NCBI GenBank assembly: GCA_019248075.1
Contig: JAEHHG010000006.1
Span: 1 to 37,986, forward strand
Origin: Candidatus Gracilibacteria bacterium S5_H10
Lineage (GTDB): Bacteria > Patescibacteriota > Gracilibacteria > Absconditabacterales > Absconditicoccaceae
Length of the DNA stretch: 37,986 nucleotides
Reading direction: 5' to 3'
Shown: in pieces, positions 18,563-27,761 of the stretch
Numbering within the stretch: the stretch's first letter is position 1
Layout of the letters: each line of letters begins with the position of its first letter
The notes under the pieces: model-generated
Told to the model about the DNA's origin: nothing
The model's input: the letters and a program-made list of their open reading frames with translations, nothing else
Database searches by the model: none
Program-made: the position numbers and the translations under genes

Positions 18563-20818
18563 ATGGATATCACAAAGTATATAGCGAGTCAGCTCAACGA
18601 AGAACAAACAAAAGCGGCATTACACACAGAGACTTCCAGCTTGATCATCGCAGGTGCAGGAAGTTGAAAAACAAGAGTGCTCACCTACAAAATCGCATAC
18701 CTTATACGAGGAAAACATATTCCTATCAATAGAGTCTTAGCAGTTACCTTCACCAACAAAGCTGCCAATGAAATGAGAGAAAGACTCATCAAGATTTCAT
18801 GAGAGATTGCTACTATCGGACAAGAAAAAAAAGAGACAGCATCAGGAAACAATGGAGACAGTATCGATGATTTTTTACAGAGTATAGAACAAGGATCACC
18901 AAGTACATCCAAGAGTCTTCTCAAGCCGCAAGATACTAAGTGGATAGGAACCTTCCATAGCATTTTTTTGAAAATATTAAAAGAAGACATCGATAAGCTC
19001 GAAAGAAAATACACCAAAAATTTTTGAATCTTGGATACCAACGAAACGCAATCCGTCATCAAAGATATCCTCAAAAGAATGAATCTTCAGGATGTCTACA
19101 AAGTAAATGAAATCAAAGGATTCATCTCGACACAAAAAAACAATGGTACAGAAGCTAAAATGTTTCTCAGTACCAGCAAGTCAGATTATGATCAACATAT
19201 GGGACAGATCTATGAAAGCTATCAAAAAGAGCTTGAAAAAGCAAATTCACTCGATTTCGATGATCTACTTATGCTCCCCTACTTGCTTTTCAAAAAGAGC
19301 AAAGAGACGTTAGCAAAACGACAAAATAAATTCGATTTTATTCTCGTAGATGAAGCTCAAGATACGAACTGGATTCAGTTTGAATTGATGAAGATGTTTA
19401 CTGGTGGCGGTGCAAATATCACGATGATTGGAGATGATTTTCAAAGCATCTATGGACGAAGATGAGCGCTCATGGAAAATTTTCTGAACGTCAAAAGATA
19501 TTGGCCAGACATTCAGATGTTTAAATTACAGATCAATTATCGTAGCAGACCACATATCGTACAAGCAGGAAACGCTATCATCAAAAATAATGTGAATCAA
19601 TATCAGAAAGAAATTATTCCCAATAGAACGGGTGACGACAAGATCACGATTTTTTCTCATGGAAGCGAAATGGATGAAGCAGCAAACATCGTCGACATGA
19701 TCAAAAAAATGAAAGACGGAACCAAAATAAATTCACGAGGAAATGTAGCTATCTTGTATAGAACCAACGCGCAATCCAATCCTTTTGAACAATTGTTTCT
19801 GCAAGAAGGTATCCCATACAAGGTGTATGGAGCATTCAAGTTTTTCGAAAGAAAAGAAGTGAAAGATATCGTTTCCTATATAAAAAATCTTCTCAATCCT
19901 GCAGACAGCATTTCACTCAAAAGAATCCTTAACATTCCAAATAGAAAAATCTGAAAAACAACATTGGATGGACTCGAAGAACATGCTATCATGCAAAATC
20001 TCACGCTTATGGATATTCTTGCTCAAGTAGCACAAGACTCACTGACCATCAAAGTCACTCCCCAAGCAAAAAAAGGAATCCAAGAATTTTTGCAGACGAT
20101 GATAACAACGCAGGAATATATGAAAGACCATACCGCAGCAGAGACGATAGATGTTTTAGTAAAAAAAATAAAATATAGAGACTATCTCGTCAAAGAAGAA
20201 GGAAACGAAAACGCTGCCGAAGAAAAATTTGAAAATATCGGACAGATTATCAATATGGCACAAAAATATGGAGAAAAAGGCGAAGATGCACTCAGACAAT
20301 TTTTGGAAGAGATTGCATTGCTTTCTGATATTTCAGAAAACGAACAATGAGATATCGATGCCGTGAAACTGATGACAGTCCATTCAAGCAAAGGATTGGA
20401 ATTTCCTATAGTATTTATTTGTGGACTAGAAGACTATGTATTTCCATTGGGTAATGCTATGATGGAACCAAAATTATTGGAAGAAGAAAGAAGACTGATG
20501 TACGTCGCCGTCACCAGAGCAAAAGACGTTCTTTTTCTTTCGCACGCACATAGTAGAATGACACGATGACAGACCAAAAGCAATCCAATAAGCAGATTTG
20601 TAGATGAGATTCCAGCAGAATTATTGAAAAAATTTGATCTCTGAGGAGACACAGAACAGTCTCGCTGACCAAAGATAGATGAATGAGATGTAGTAAAACA
20701 CAAATTATTTGGAACGTGATATGTTTTGGAAATATGGAATAACCTCGCTATCGTAAAATTTCATAATCCAAAATTCTGAGTCAGAAAAATAGAAATGAGA
20801 TTTTTACAAGTAATATAA
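18563..20818 (+). CDS. uvrD: UvrD/PcrA-type superfamily 1 DNA helicase
   Basis: This is a 3'-to-5' DNA helicase used in repair and replication restart. The 751-aa frame includes about 13 TGA-Gly codons. Motif I is GAGSGKTR at 31-38, with UGA giving the Gly of GSGKT. The Q-motif is LNEEQTKAA and motif Ia is AVTFTNKAA. Further motifs are LVDEAQDTN (II), [13 protein letters not shown] (III), LQINYRS (IV), [12 protein letters not shown] (V) and [14 protein letters not shown] (VI). The C-terminus carries the [19 protein letters not shown] module of UvrD/PcrA. ATG 18563 begins [15 protein letters not shown], and an upstream in-frame ATG would add a poorly conserved leader. A terminator lies at 20925. 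Confidence 0.96.
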
Positions 20819-20924
20819 AACATTAACATTTTCTTATCTTAAATGTCGCCATTACCAAAGCAGTGTGAAAAGTAGGTCGAGACAGATGATTATTCATACA
20901 TGATCAAAGAAAATTCATAATACT

Positions 20925-20950
20925 CCCCTAATAGCGACGAGGGGTTTTTT
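20925..20950 (+). terminator. Terminator after uvrD
   Basis: CCCCT (20925-20929) pairs with AGGGG (20940-20944) across a 10-nt loop and is followed by TTTTTT. The stem is short, at 5 bp. Confidence 0.6.
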
Positions 20951-20960
20951 GGTTTCTTTT

Positions 20961-21045
20961 TGAACCTGGTAGTCAAAAAGAGACCGAAGGGAATCCAGCG
21001 AAGTCGGAAACGCCAAGCCGGCGAGGCGATCAAAAAATTTAAATT
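20961..21045. other. GC-richer intergenic element between convergent uvrD and HAD genes
   Basis: This ~80-bp segment (with motifs such as AATCCAGCGAAG and GCCAAGCCGGCGAGGCG) is visibly richer in G+C than the surroundings. It carries no coding frame. A compositionally similar but longer element occurs between the next convergent pair (25290-25510). Confidence 0.4.
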
Positions 21046-21687
21046 TTATGTTTCTAATATTTTCAACAATTGATCCAAACGTGAAATACGAACATACTCA
21101 TTATAATACATAATACCGTTAGACGTTCTATCCAAATGAACAGGTGCAATACCTGCATTTTTTGCTCATTCAACATCAGATAATAAATTATCCCCCACCA
21201 TAACAATTTCATCTGATCTATATCACGAAATATTTTTTAAATGATCAAATATTTTCCTGTCGGGCTTTTTTGCTCCGACTTGATACGAAAGCGATTGATA
21301 ATCAAAGGTATTTTTTGGAATAAGATGCATAAGTGGATAACTATATGGTTTACTAAGATTAGAAAGAACAGCAGTAGCATATCATTGTTGTTTTAATACT
21401 TGTATTGTAGGAAGAAAATCTTCATAAAGAGATAAAGAATCAAATTGTTTTGATACTTCCAATTGTAATTTCAAAAACAAAGAATCAAAACCAGGTCTAG
21501 ATTGAATTTCTTTTGAAAGAATATCTTTAATATCTTTATCACTAATTTGCAAAACTGAAACAAGTTCTTTAACGACAATATTTTCCAATCAAAACTCAGA
21601 AAAAAACTTCCTATATAAATTAGGACGTTTCGGTATATGTACGAAAGTATCATACATGTCAAACACTATAAGTTTTTTATCTTTCAT
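21046..21687 (-). CDS. HAD-superfamily hydrolase
   Basis: The 213-aa protein has all four HAD motifs. They are FDMYDTF (motif I, nucleophile Asp, with D-x-Y-x-T as in haloacid-dehalogenase-like members and not D-x-D), AVLSNLS (II), GAKKPDRKIFDHL (III Lys) and VMVGDNLLSDVEGAKNAG (IV). An alpha-helical cap lies between I and II. HAD enzymes of this type hydrolyse small phosphate esters or, when the second Asp is absent, other substrates, so the substrate is unknown. Three Gly are TGA. It is convergent with uvrD and divergent from the CoA-binding gene. Confidence 0.88.
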
Positions 21688-21751
21688 ACAAATATTTTAC
21701 TGATTTCCTAATAAATTCCCATAAAATATTCTTGCAAGAATATAATAAAAA

Positions 21752-21831
21752 TTTATCATTTTATCACTTTATCATTTTATCTCTTTATCGCGAAGCATTT
21801 ATCATTTCATCGTTTTATTGTTTTATCATTT
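21752..21831. repeat. TTTATCAT-type low-complexity repeat tract
   Basis: The motif TTTATCATT and variants (TTTATCACT, TTTATCTC, TTTATCGCG, TTTCATCG, TTTATTG) are repeated about nine times immediately upstream of the ATG at 21835. Similar tracts lie at 35063-35098 and 37121-37161. It fills the promoter region of the CoA-binding gene. Confidence 0.7.
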
Positions 21832-21834
21832 TTC

Positions 21835-22203
21835 ATGATCAACAAAAATTTTCTCTACGCCATCGTAGGAGCATCCAACAACACAGAAAAATATGGATAC
21901 AAAGTTTTCAAAGATTTACTCGATGCGGGATATAAGGTACTACCTATCAATCCAACAGAAAAAGAAATTTTGGGAAAGGAAGTATATCCTACCCTATCAG
22001 ACAGTGAACAAAAAATAGACACCGTCATTTTTGTAACACAACCAAATATCACAGAAAAAGTTTTAGAAGAAGTACAAAAACTAAAGATCAAAAACGTGTG
22101 GTTACAACCATGATCTCAAAGTGATGCAGCGATAGCGTTCTGCAAAAAAAACGATATTGAATGTATTCATGATGCATGTATTATGATACAAAAGAACAGA
22201 TAA
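21835..22203 (+). CDS. CoA-binding-domain protein (YccU-like)
   Basis: A 122-aa single-domain Rossmann protein of the CoA_binding_2 type. It has NFLYAIVGASNNTEKYGYKVFKDL, GYKVLPINPTEKEILGKEVYPTL, DTVIFVTQPNITEKVLEEV and a final segment W-LQPGSQSDAAIAFCKKNDIE with Gly encoded by TGA (22111-22113), ending CIHDACIMI. The family binds CoA or a nucleotide, and the physiological role is uncertain. Length is typical. It stands alone, preceded directly by the TTTATCAT tract. Confidence 0.88.
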
Positions 22204-22578
22204 TTTTTTTATGACAAAGTCTTATCTAACACACAAAGCAAACAATATATTTTTTTACTAGGTAAAGACTAGCATTATTAACAATAACCATCATTTTGCA
22301 AACAAAAGAATATTTAAGAGAAAAGTATGGTAGAGCCTTCAAAAAAATTCTAAATCGTAACATAATTTATACACTTAATCAAATATGTAAACTACAAATT
22401 TTTGCGATACAATAAATTATAGCATGAGAACTAGTAAAAGTTGAGTACCATTTTTTTTAAAAAAATGTTGTTACATTTGCTTTTTTTGTTTCCTTACATA
22501 TAAAAATTGTAGCAAGGAAAATTTAGTTTTTAAAACTAAATTTCTACCTAGCATTTTATCTCTTATTATATACCAAAA
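22204..22578. other. AT-rich leader region upstream of the histone-like gene
   Basis: No coding frame over 20 codons looks real here. The 3' end holds a long perfect inverted repeat (22519-22543) about 35 bp upstream of the next ATG and a possible -10 TATAAA near 22500. The region appears to be an unusually long 5' regulatory leader or unused spacer. Confidence 0.5.
22519..22543. promoter_or_regulatory. 12-bp perfect inverted repeat in the histone-like gene leader
   Basis: AAATTTAGTTTT (22519-22530), one spacer base T, then AAAACTAAATTT (22532-22543). It could be a protein-binding site or an RNA hairpin. The spacer is too short for an ideal loop unless the inner pairs open. Confidence 0.6.
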
Positions 22579-22764
22579 ATGGTAGTTAAGAAAAAAGTTG
22601 CTAAAAAAGCACCTGCTAAAAAAGTTGTAAAGAAAGTTGCTAAAAAAGCTCCAGCTAAAAAAGCTGTTAAAAAAGCACCTGCTAAAAAGGTTGCTGCTAA
22701 GAAACCAGCTGCTAAAAAACCAGCTGCTAAAAAAACTGTAAAGAAAGTTGCTAAGAAAAAATAG
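22579..22764 (+). CDS. Lysine-rich histone H1-like protein
   Basis: The 61-aa protein is almost entirely Lys, Ala, Val and Pro, built of KKVAKKAPAKK- and AAKKPAAKK-type pentapeptide-like repeats. There is no Gly and therefore no UGA. It resembles the C-terminal tail of histone H1 and bacterial H1-like proteins such as Hc1/Hc2 and AlgP-type tails, which bind and condense DNA non-specifically. It is monocistronic with an inverted repeat upstream and a strong terminator downstream. The low-complexity sequence limits homology inference, so nucleoid binding is inferred from charge. Confidence 0.8.
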   Translation: MVVKKKVAKKAPAKKVVKKVAKKAPAKKAVKKAPAKKVAAKKPAAKKPAAKKTVKKVAKKK

Positions 22765-22789
22765 TCTTTCTTTAAAAAACAAAAAAATA

Positions 22790-22817
22790 ATACTCTGCTT
22801 ACGGGCAGAGTATTTTA
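22790..22817 (+). terminator. Terminator of the histone-like gene
   Basis: The perfect stem ATACTCTGC (22790-22798) / GCAGAGTAT (22805-22813) has a 6-nt loop and is followed by TTTT. Confidence 0.9.
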
Positions 22818-22850
22818 ATTATATTGAAAAAATAGAAACAATAGCTACTA

Positions 22851-22885
22851 TAATTTAAAATTTAAAATTTAAAATTCAAAATTTT
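22851..22885. repeat. AAATTTA tandem tract upstream of mnmA
   Basis: Three to four copies of the heptamer AAATTTA, ending in AAATTCAAAATTTT, lie immediately before the MnmA start. The tract leaves no room for a Shine-Dalgarno sequence. Confidence 0.6.
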
Positions 22886-23981
22886 GAAGAAAGTTTTAGT
22901 TTGAATGTCTTGAGGTGTAGATTCTGCCATAGCAGCATATCTTCTTAAACAGCAAGGATATGACGTTACTGCATGATTTATGAAAAATTATGTTTCCGAT
23001 AGTGGAAACTGCACCACATATAGCGACGCAGAAGAAGCCATAAAGGTTTCTAAATTTTTGTGAATAGAGATTATTTCATTTGATCTGCAAAAAGAATATA
23101 ATGAAAAAATTATCGAATATATCTATCATGGATATCAGACATGAATAACGCCGAATCCTGACGTATTATGCAATTCACTGATCAAATTCGACGTATTTCT
23201 TGAAAAAGCATTAGCATTGTGATTTGATGGTATCGCTACAGGACACTATGCTAGAATCAGCGAAACGCCAAAACGCCAAAGCGATAAAACAAAAAAGACA
23301 TCGCTTAATCATTTAAACGCTTGATCGTTTAAGCTTCTCAGATGAGTTGATTACAACAAAGATCAATCATATTTCCTTGCAGGACTCAATCAATACCAGC
23401 TTTCCAAGTCATTGTTTCCTATCTGAGAATACACAAAGCCAGAAATTAGGGCGTTAGCAAAAAAAATAGGACTTCCGAATGCTGCGCGCAAAGATAGTCA
23501 GTGATTATGTTTTATTTGAAATATTCCTATCAAAGAATTTTTATTGAAAAAACTACCAAAAAAAGAAGGTGATATAGTAGATAGTACAGGTAAGATCGTC
23601 GGAAAACACGAATGAGCGTATTTTTTTACTATAGGACAAAGACATGGATTGAATTTACCATTCAAAGCATATGTCATCAAAACAGATGTTAAAAAAAATC
23701 AAGTAATTGTAGGAGAAAAAGAAGACAAACAGCTTTTTTGAAAAACTATAACAACTACAGGACGACATTGGATAGGAAAAACACATACATTACCGACAAA
23801 AGTGACAGCAAAAATAAGATACAGACAAGAACCTCAAGAAGCCACATTGAAAAGAAACAAAAACAACGATATTGTAGTAAGTTTCAAAGAAAAACAACGA
23901 GCTATTGCACCGGGTCAGACAATAGTCGCATATAAAGGTAATGAATGTATCGGATCAGGAGTAATAGCTGAGACGCAGTAA
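22884..23981 (+). CDS. mnmA: tRNA-specific 2-thiouridylase MnmA
   Basis: MnmA thiolates U34 of the tRNAs for Lys, Glu and Gln. The 365-aa frame starts at a TTG (22884-22886) because no ATG precedes VLVGMSGGVDS, and ATT is an alternative. It has the PP-loop SGGVDSA (both first Gly UGA), NPDVLCN with the catalytic Cys, GIATGHYARI, LLRGVDYNKDQSYFLAGL, KDSQGLCFIG with the second Cys, TIGQRHGLN and C-terminal PGQ..VAYKG. About 13 of 33 Gly are UGA. An insertion of about 17 residues between GHYARI and LLRGVD is encoded by a palindromic repeat-like sequence (23265-23333). Confidence 0.96.
23265..23333 (+). repeat. Palindromic repeat-like insertion inside mnmA
   Basis: The segment contains tandem ACGCCAAA units, GCGATAAAAC and a perfect inverted repeat TTAAACG-CTTGAT-CGTTTAA (23313-23332). 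It is read in frame as a Lys/Ser/Asn-rich loop absent from typical MnmA. The GATAAAA motif is the complement of the TTTATC repeats found between genes elsewhere in the window. Confidence 0.55.
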
Positions 23982-24070
23982 AAATCAGAAGAATTGAGGA
24001 TTTTTTACAACGTCGAAGCTATATCCTTAGGGTGTTACCGGGTAATATTAGCGAAAAAAGTCAAATTATT

Positions 24071-24111
24071 CTGTCAATGAAATTTGACAGATTTTTTTTT
24101 AAGAATATACT
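24071..24111 (+). promoter_or_regulatory. Hairpin terminator overlapping a strong promoter
   Basis: The stem CTGTCAA (24071-24077) / TTGACAG (24084-24090) is followed by a T-run, forming a terminator for mnmA. The right arm also supplies a perfect -35 TTGACA (24084-24089), placed 16 bp from TATACT (24106-24111). That promoter lies 44 bp upstream of the surface-protein ATG. Confidence 0.7.
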
Positions 24112-24154
24112 ATACTATATAGGAAAACCTTATTATTTAGCAGTAAAAAAAACA

Positions 24155-25222
24155 ATGAAACACCTCAAAAGACAATTTAAAAAATTCGATAAAGACCTAA
24201 TAAAAAAGTGACTTTCTGGACTTGTCATCATATTTTTTGTGATGGTAATGCTCTTCCAAAAAGACGCTACAACTGCACAGTTGCAATTTGTCCGAAATGC
24301 AGATGAAGTCTTTATGCACAATGCAGCAAATACACAACGAGATTATCTTTTTGAAGATGAATGAGGTCAAGAAACATATCAAGGACAGATAGGAACAGGA
24401 ATCACTACCCCGACAGAAAATACAAGTATAGACAATCTTATCAATCCCGATGAAATCGAACAAATCATAGGAACTACACAAACAGGAACCACACAGACAG
24501 GAACAATATTTACAGGAACTATGCAGACAGGAACACAAACCACAGGAACACAAACCACAGGGACAACATACACAGGATCTTTGGATTGTATCACTCCATG
24601 GAAAGAAAAAGTAAAAAATAGAGATTTTGTATTAGCCTACGAGCAAAGAACAGATGTGAATACTATTTGTAATATAGAAAAAAGAGTCTGTATGAGTGGA
24701 ACACTTGGATGATCATTTACCCAGAGTTCATGTAGAGAAGATGTAGTATATGAATATAAAAAGGCTGAAGTTATCTCGTACAACCAAAAAGTACTCAATG
24801 AATATATCCAACCAAACGAGCCTATAAACTCATGAGCAGCATTCAATACCGAAGGAAAAATAAATGAAACACAATCACCAACAGATACACGAGGGACAAG
24901 CAACTCTCCGACAACGTCACAGCCAGAAGTAGAACAAACAGCAACACCAAACAAAGCAAATTGTATAACTTCTCGAGGACAAACCATCAAACATGGACAA
25001 TTTGTCAAAGCATACAAAGCGCCACGTGGATTTATTGATCTTCCTTGTGAAGTAGAACTCAGAGCATGCGTCAACGGAAGCTTAAAATGAACATTTTCTA
25101 ATGCAAAATGTACATATAACAACACGACATATTCTGAATATATCACTGCAGGATCACCAGCTTCAAATACAGGATTCCTCTTTTTCGAACGAATAAAAAA
25201 AGCACTAAAATTTGGGAGATAA
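24155..25222 (+). CDS. Membrane-anchored surface protein with Thr/Gly repeats and two Cys modules
   Basis: The 355-aa protein has a basic N-terminus and one membrane segment at about 16-32 (LSGLVIIFFVMVMLF), so it is probably anchored with the rest outside. Residues ~105-145 are a low-complexity linker of QTGT/TTGT units. Two related Cys-rich modules follow. The first runs DCITPW..V..RDFVLAY..C..R.CM.GTLGGSF...C (about 148-197). The second runs NCITSR..I..GQFVKAY..C..R.CV.GSLKGTF...C (about 269-318). A Ser/Thr/Pro-rich spacer lies between them. The conserved four Cys suggest two disulphides per module. UGA occurs in both. The module is unfamiliar to me, and adhesion or host contact is a guess. 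A terminator follows. Confidence 0.75.
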
Positions 25223-25245
25223 ATAAAGAAAATTTAGTAGAAAAG

Positions 25246-25277
25246 TTAGTAGAAAAATATATCTACTAATTTTTTTT
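25246..25277 (+). terminator. Terminator of the surface-protein gene
   Basis: TTAGTAG (25246-25252) pairs with CTACTAA (25263-25269), followed by eight T. Confidence 0.85.
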
Positions 25278-25524
25278 ATGTAAACTTTATCACAACACCA
25301 GGTGCACGCCACGGGAACGTAGTCAATCCGCAAATGAAGAAATAAGCGGGAACGAGACGAAGTGAGTCGCACGACTGTGCGCGAACAAGTAAGATGGTAG
25401 AATAAACATCATTGAAACATTCCTCCTGAGTATCGCACCTGGCTTGATCTTTTTAGTGACTTTTACTATCAAGAGAAAAAGTCACCCCAGCGGAGCGTTT
25501 ATTTTAACAAACAAAAAAAAGCAT
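25278..25524. other. GC-rich intergenic element between convergent genes
   Basis: About 220 bp of atypically GC-rich sequence fills the gap between the surface protein and exonuclease III genes. It has inverted repeats CCAGGTGC / GCACCTGG about 130 bp apart, a CGCAC-GACT-GTGCG hairpin near 25370, and GTGACTTTT / AAAAAGTCAC around 25459-25490. The minus strand has a 57-codon frame open through UGA, but its sequence looks non-biological for a protein and it lacks a start signal. It may be an intergenic repeat or a structured RNA. Confidence 0.5.
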
Positions 25525-26313
25525 TTACCAATCTAATTCCAAAACTATAGGACAATGATCAGATCACTCTACGGCAGTTTCGTGGGTGATTTTTTTTATA
25601 TGAGGAAGTACGTCTTTAGACACTCGGAAATAATCCAGTCTCCGTCAAACATTTCTTGGTCTTGCTCAAGCTCTGAATGATCGCCACGTATATTGATCTT
25701 TTAGCTCAGGATTGAAATGTCTAAAAACATCTACATATCACTCTTGTTCCAGTTTATCCATTTCTGCTCTTTCTATCGGCAAAAATCAGATAGACTTTAT
25801 ATTTTCTTTTGGTCTCGCAATATCAATTTCATGATGGCAGATATTAAAGTCACCACACGTAATTATTTTTTCACCTGCAGTTTTTAGCTTGTTGATATAA
25901 TGGATAAAGTGTTCATAAAATTTTAATTTGTACGAGAGCATTTCAGTTCCATCAGATCTTTCACCACCATTAGGAAAATAAATATTCAAAAGAGTAAAAT
26001 CCTGAAACTTCGTCTCGACTACCCTACCTTCTTCGTGAAAATGTTCCACCGATTCAAATTTCGATGTTCACGAAACAAATTTTAAACTCTTTTTATACAA
26101 AGTAGCGACTCAAGCATATCCAGGCCTTTCACCTGCATGCCAAACCCAATCATACTCAGTCATATGGTAACGAAATTCTGGAGGTAATTGTGATTCAAAT
26201 GATTTCACTTCTTGTAAACAAATAATATCTAGATCGTTCTGTTTGACCCATTCATAAAATCACTTACCCGTCACGGCACGTATTCCATTTACATTTCGAG
26301 AAGCTATTTTCAT
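25525..26313 (-). CDS. xth: Exodeoxyribonuclease III / AP endonuclease
   Basis: This enzyme cleaves abasic sites and removes 3' blocks in base excision repair. The 262-aa protein has the exonuclease-endonuclease-phosphatase fold: RNVNGIRA at the N-terminus, IICLQEVKS (metal-binding Glu), GERPGYAGVATLYKK, LLNIYFPNGG, ITCGDFNICHHEID (catalytic Asp/Asn), RNVGRRLDYFRVS and EGSDHCPIVLEL (catalytic His). About nine Gly are UGA, including GYAGVA and RNVGRR. Start ATG 26311-26313 gives MKIASRNVNG, exactly the family N-terminus. It is convergent with the surface-protein gene. Confidence 0.96.
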
Positions 26314-26337
26314 AAAAAAACATAATATATTTAAATA

Positions 26338-26817
26338 CTAATATCCTGTAGGAGGAAGTATTTTTTTTCATAAAACATGCAAAGCAAGCGATTGAATAGC
26401 AGCATAAATAGTATCTATTTCTTGCAAAAATTTTTGAGTATCAATACCATTTTTTGAAAGCATAGCTAAGATATATTCAGTAGTTTTATCAAAATCATTA
26501 GCAAATTTTTGATTAATATCTTTCCATGCAATATTTTTCAATGCTTCACTATAGTGAGCATCATAGGGTATAATTCATCTTTCCATCAAAAACGCTATAG
26601 CAGGATATCATAAATATCATTTTCGATAAGAGCCATTATCATTGGTCATAATAGCATGAGATAATGCATCATATTTGATTATATAATATTTATTTCAACT
26701 AGATGAATAGCATTTCCCTTCATTTTTTTCTGGTCAAAAAATTTCTAACCTACCATCAGCGATAGCTCATAAAGCTTCATAGATTTTTATCTTAGGAGGA
26801 AGCTTTCGTTGAAGCAT
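26338..26817 (-). CDS. Hypothetical 159-aa protein abutting the AlaX-like gene
   Basis: The ATG (26815-26817) follows the TAA of the upstream gene with no gap, so translation is coupled. The sequence begins with a basic stretch (LQRKLPPKIKIYEALGAIADGR), has a central beta-rich part (KCYSSSGNKYYIIKYD, SYRKGYLGYPAIAFLMERG) and helical C-terminal half ending KKILPPTGY. There is no signal peptide. About six Gly are UGA. I do not recognise the family. The N-terminal half, with KxxEALGAIADGRLE, might bind nucleic acid, but this is only an impression. Confidence 0.8.
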
Positions 26818-27732
26818 TTATTTGAATAACGTTAAAACTTTTTCATCTCTTCCTTGTACTGCAGCATCAGTTCCTCATCATTTGATACCAAGTTTTTCAG
26901 CTAATGCTTTAGCAGAAGTTCCTTTGTCTGCAATAAGGACAAATCCTCATTCTTTGGTATAAATGAATATATTCTGACCTTTAAACATTCATTTTGCTTG
27001 AAATGCGACGTTTTTAAAATTCAGTTCGACGGGAACAAGGAATATTTTATCAAAATCCTTTCATGAAGAAAAATCAGATCATCATAATATATTTTTGATC
27101 ATAGTAGTTTCTAATGATTCCAAATTTGCTTTCATATCATCATATTCTTTGAGTGTTTTATCAAGTTTATCTGCAAGTTGTGTAGCAGTTTTGATTCATA
27201 GTTTTTCTACTGTAACATCGAGGATTTCTTGTACTTCATGAAGTCTAGCAGCGACTTTTGGTCCTGTAACTGCAACGATTCTTTTGACTCATGATGCAAC
27301 AGCTTCCTGAGAAACTATAGTAAAACATCAGATATCTTTTGTATTCACAACATGTGTTCCTCCACAGAGTTCGATAGAAACGATTTCATTATCATGATTA
27401 AATACTCTCACAACGCGCACCTTATCGCCATATTTATCTTCAAAAAATGCTTTAGCTCAAGTTTTTGTAGCTTCATCCAAAGACATTTCATTCACTTCTA
27501 CACCATAAGAATCATAAATTATCTGATTGATATTTTTTTCAATATCGTGAATCTCTTCAGGGCTCAACAACCTGTCTGCATTGAAATCAAATCTAAGATA
27601 ATCCTCATCTACAAGCGAACCAGCTTGTTTTGTTGTTTTAAAAATCTTAGCAAGCTCTGTATGAAGCAAATGCGTAGCGGTATGTGCTCTCATTTTTGCA
27701 TATCTTTGGCATTCTTCTACTACTAATTTCAT
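26818..27732 (-). CDS. AlaX-like protein: AlaRS editing (tRNA-SAD) and DHHA1 domains without catalytic core
   Basis: The 304-aa protein corresponds to the C-terminal part of alanyl-tRNA synthetase. The second additional (editing) domain has HTATHLLH and ELCGGTHV, which supply the zinc-binding HxxxH and CxxxH. A coiled coil ([19 protein letters not shown]) and a DHHA1 domain ending [14 protein letters not shown] follow. The aminoacylation domain is absent: the gene starts [20 protein letters not shown], and the upstream gene is unrelated. AlaX-type proteins hydrolyse mischarged Ser- or Gly-tRNAAla in trans. It could also be half of a split AlaRS. Confidence 0.87.
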
Positions 27733-27761
27733 TGATATGAATAAAAAGTAAAATAGCCCAA

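Noticed and set aside
18563-20818. UGA decoded as tryptophan (mycoplasma-type code) or selenocysteine
   Set aside because: Trp is normally TGG in all genes here, and the P-loop AGAGS-TGA-KT requires Gly. No SECIS-like need exists, given dozens of sites per gene.
20819-20930. Short in-frame extension after the uvrD stop that looks partly protein-like
   Set aside because: It lacks a start codon, is only about 33 codons, and uvrD already ends with its normal C-terminal module.
21752-21831. CRISPR array
   Set aside because: The TTTATCAT units are too short and directly adjacent, with no unique spacers and no cas genes in the window.
25290-25460. Minus-strand 57-codon frame open through UGA in the GC-rich element
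   Set aside because: No start codon context, sequence not protein-like, and it coincides with hairpins. More likely a non-coding repeat.
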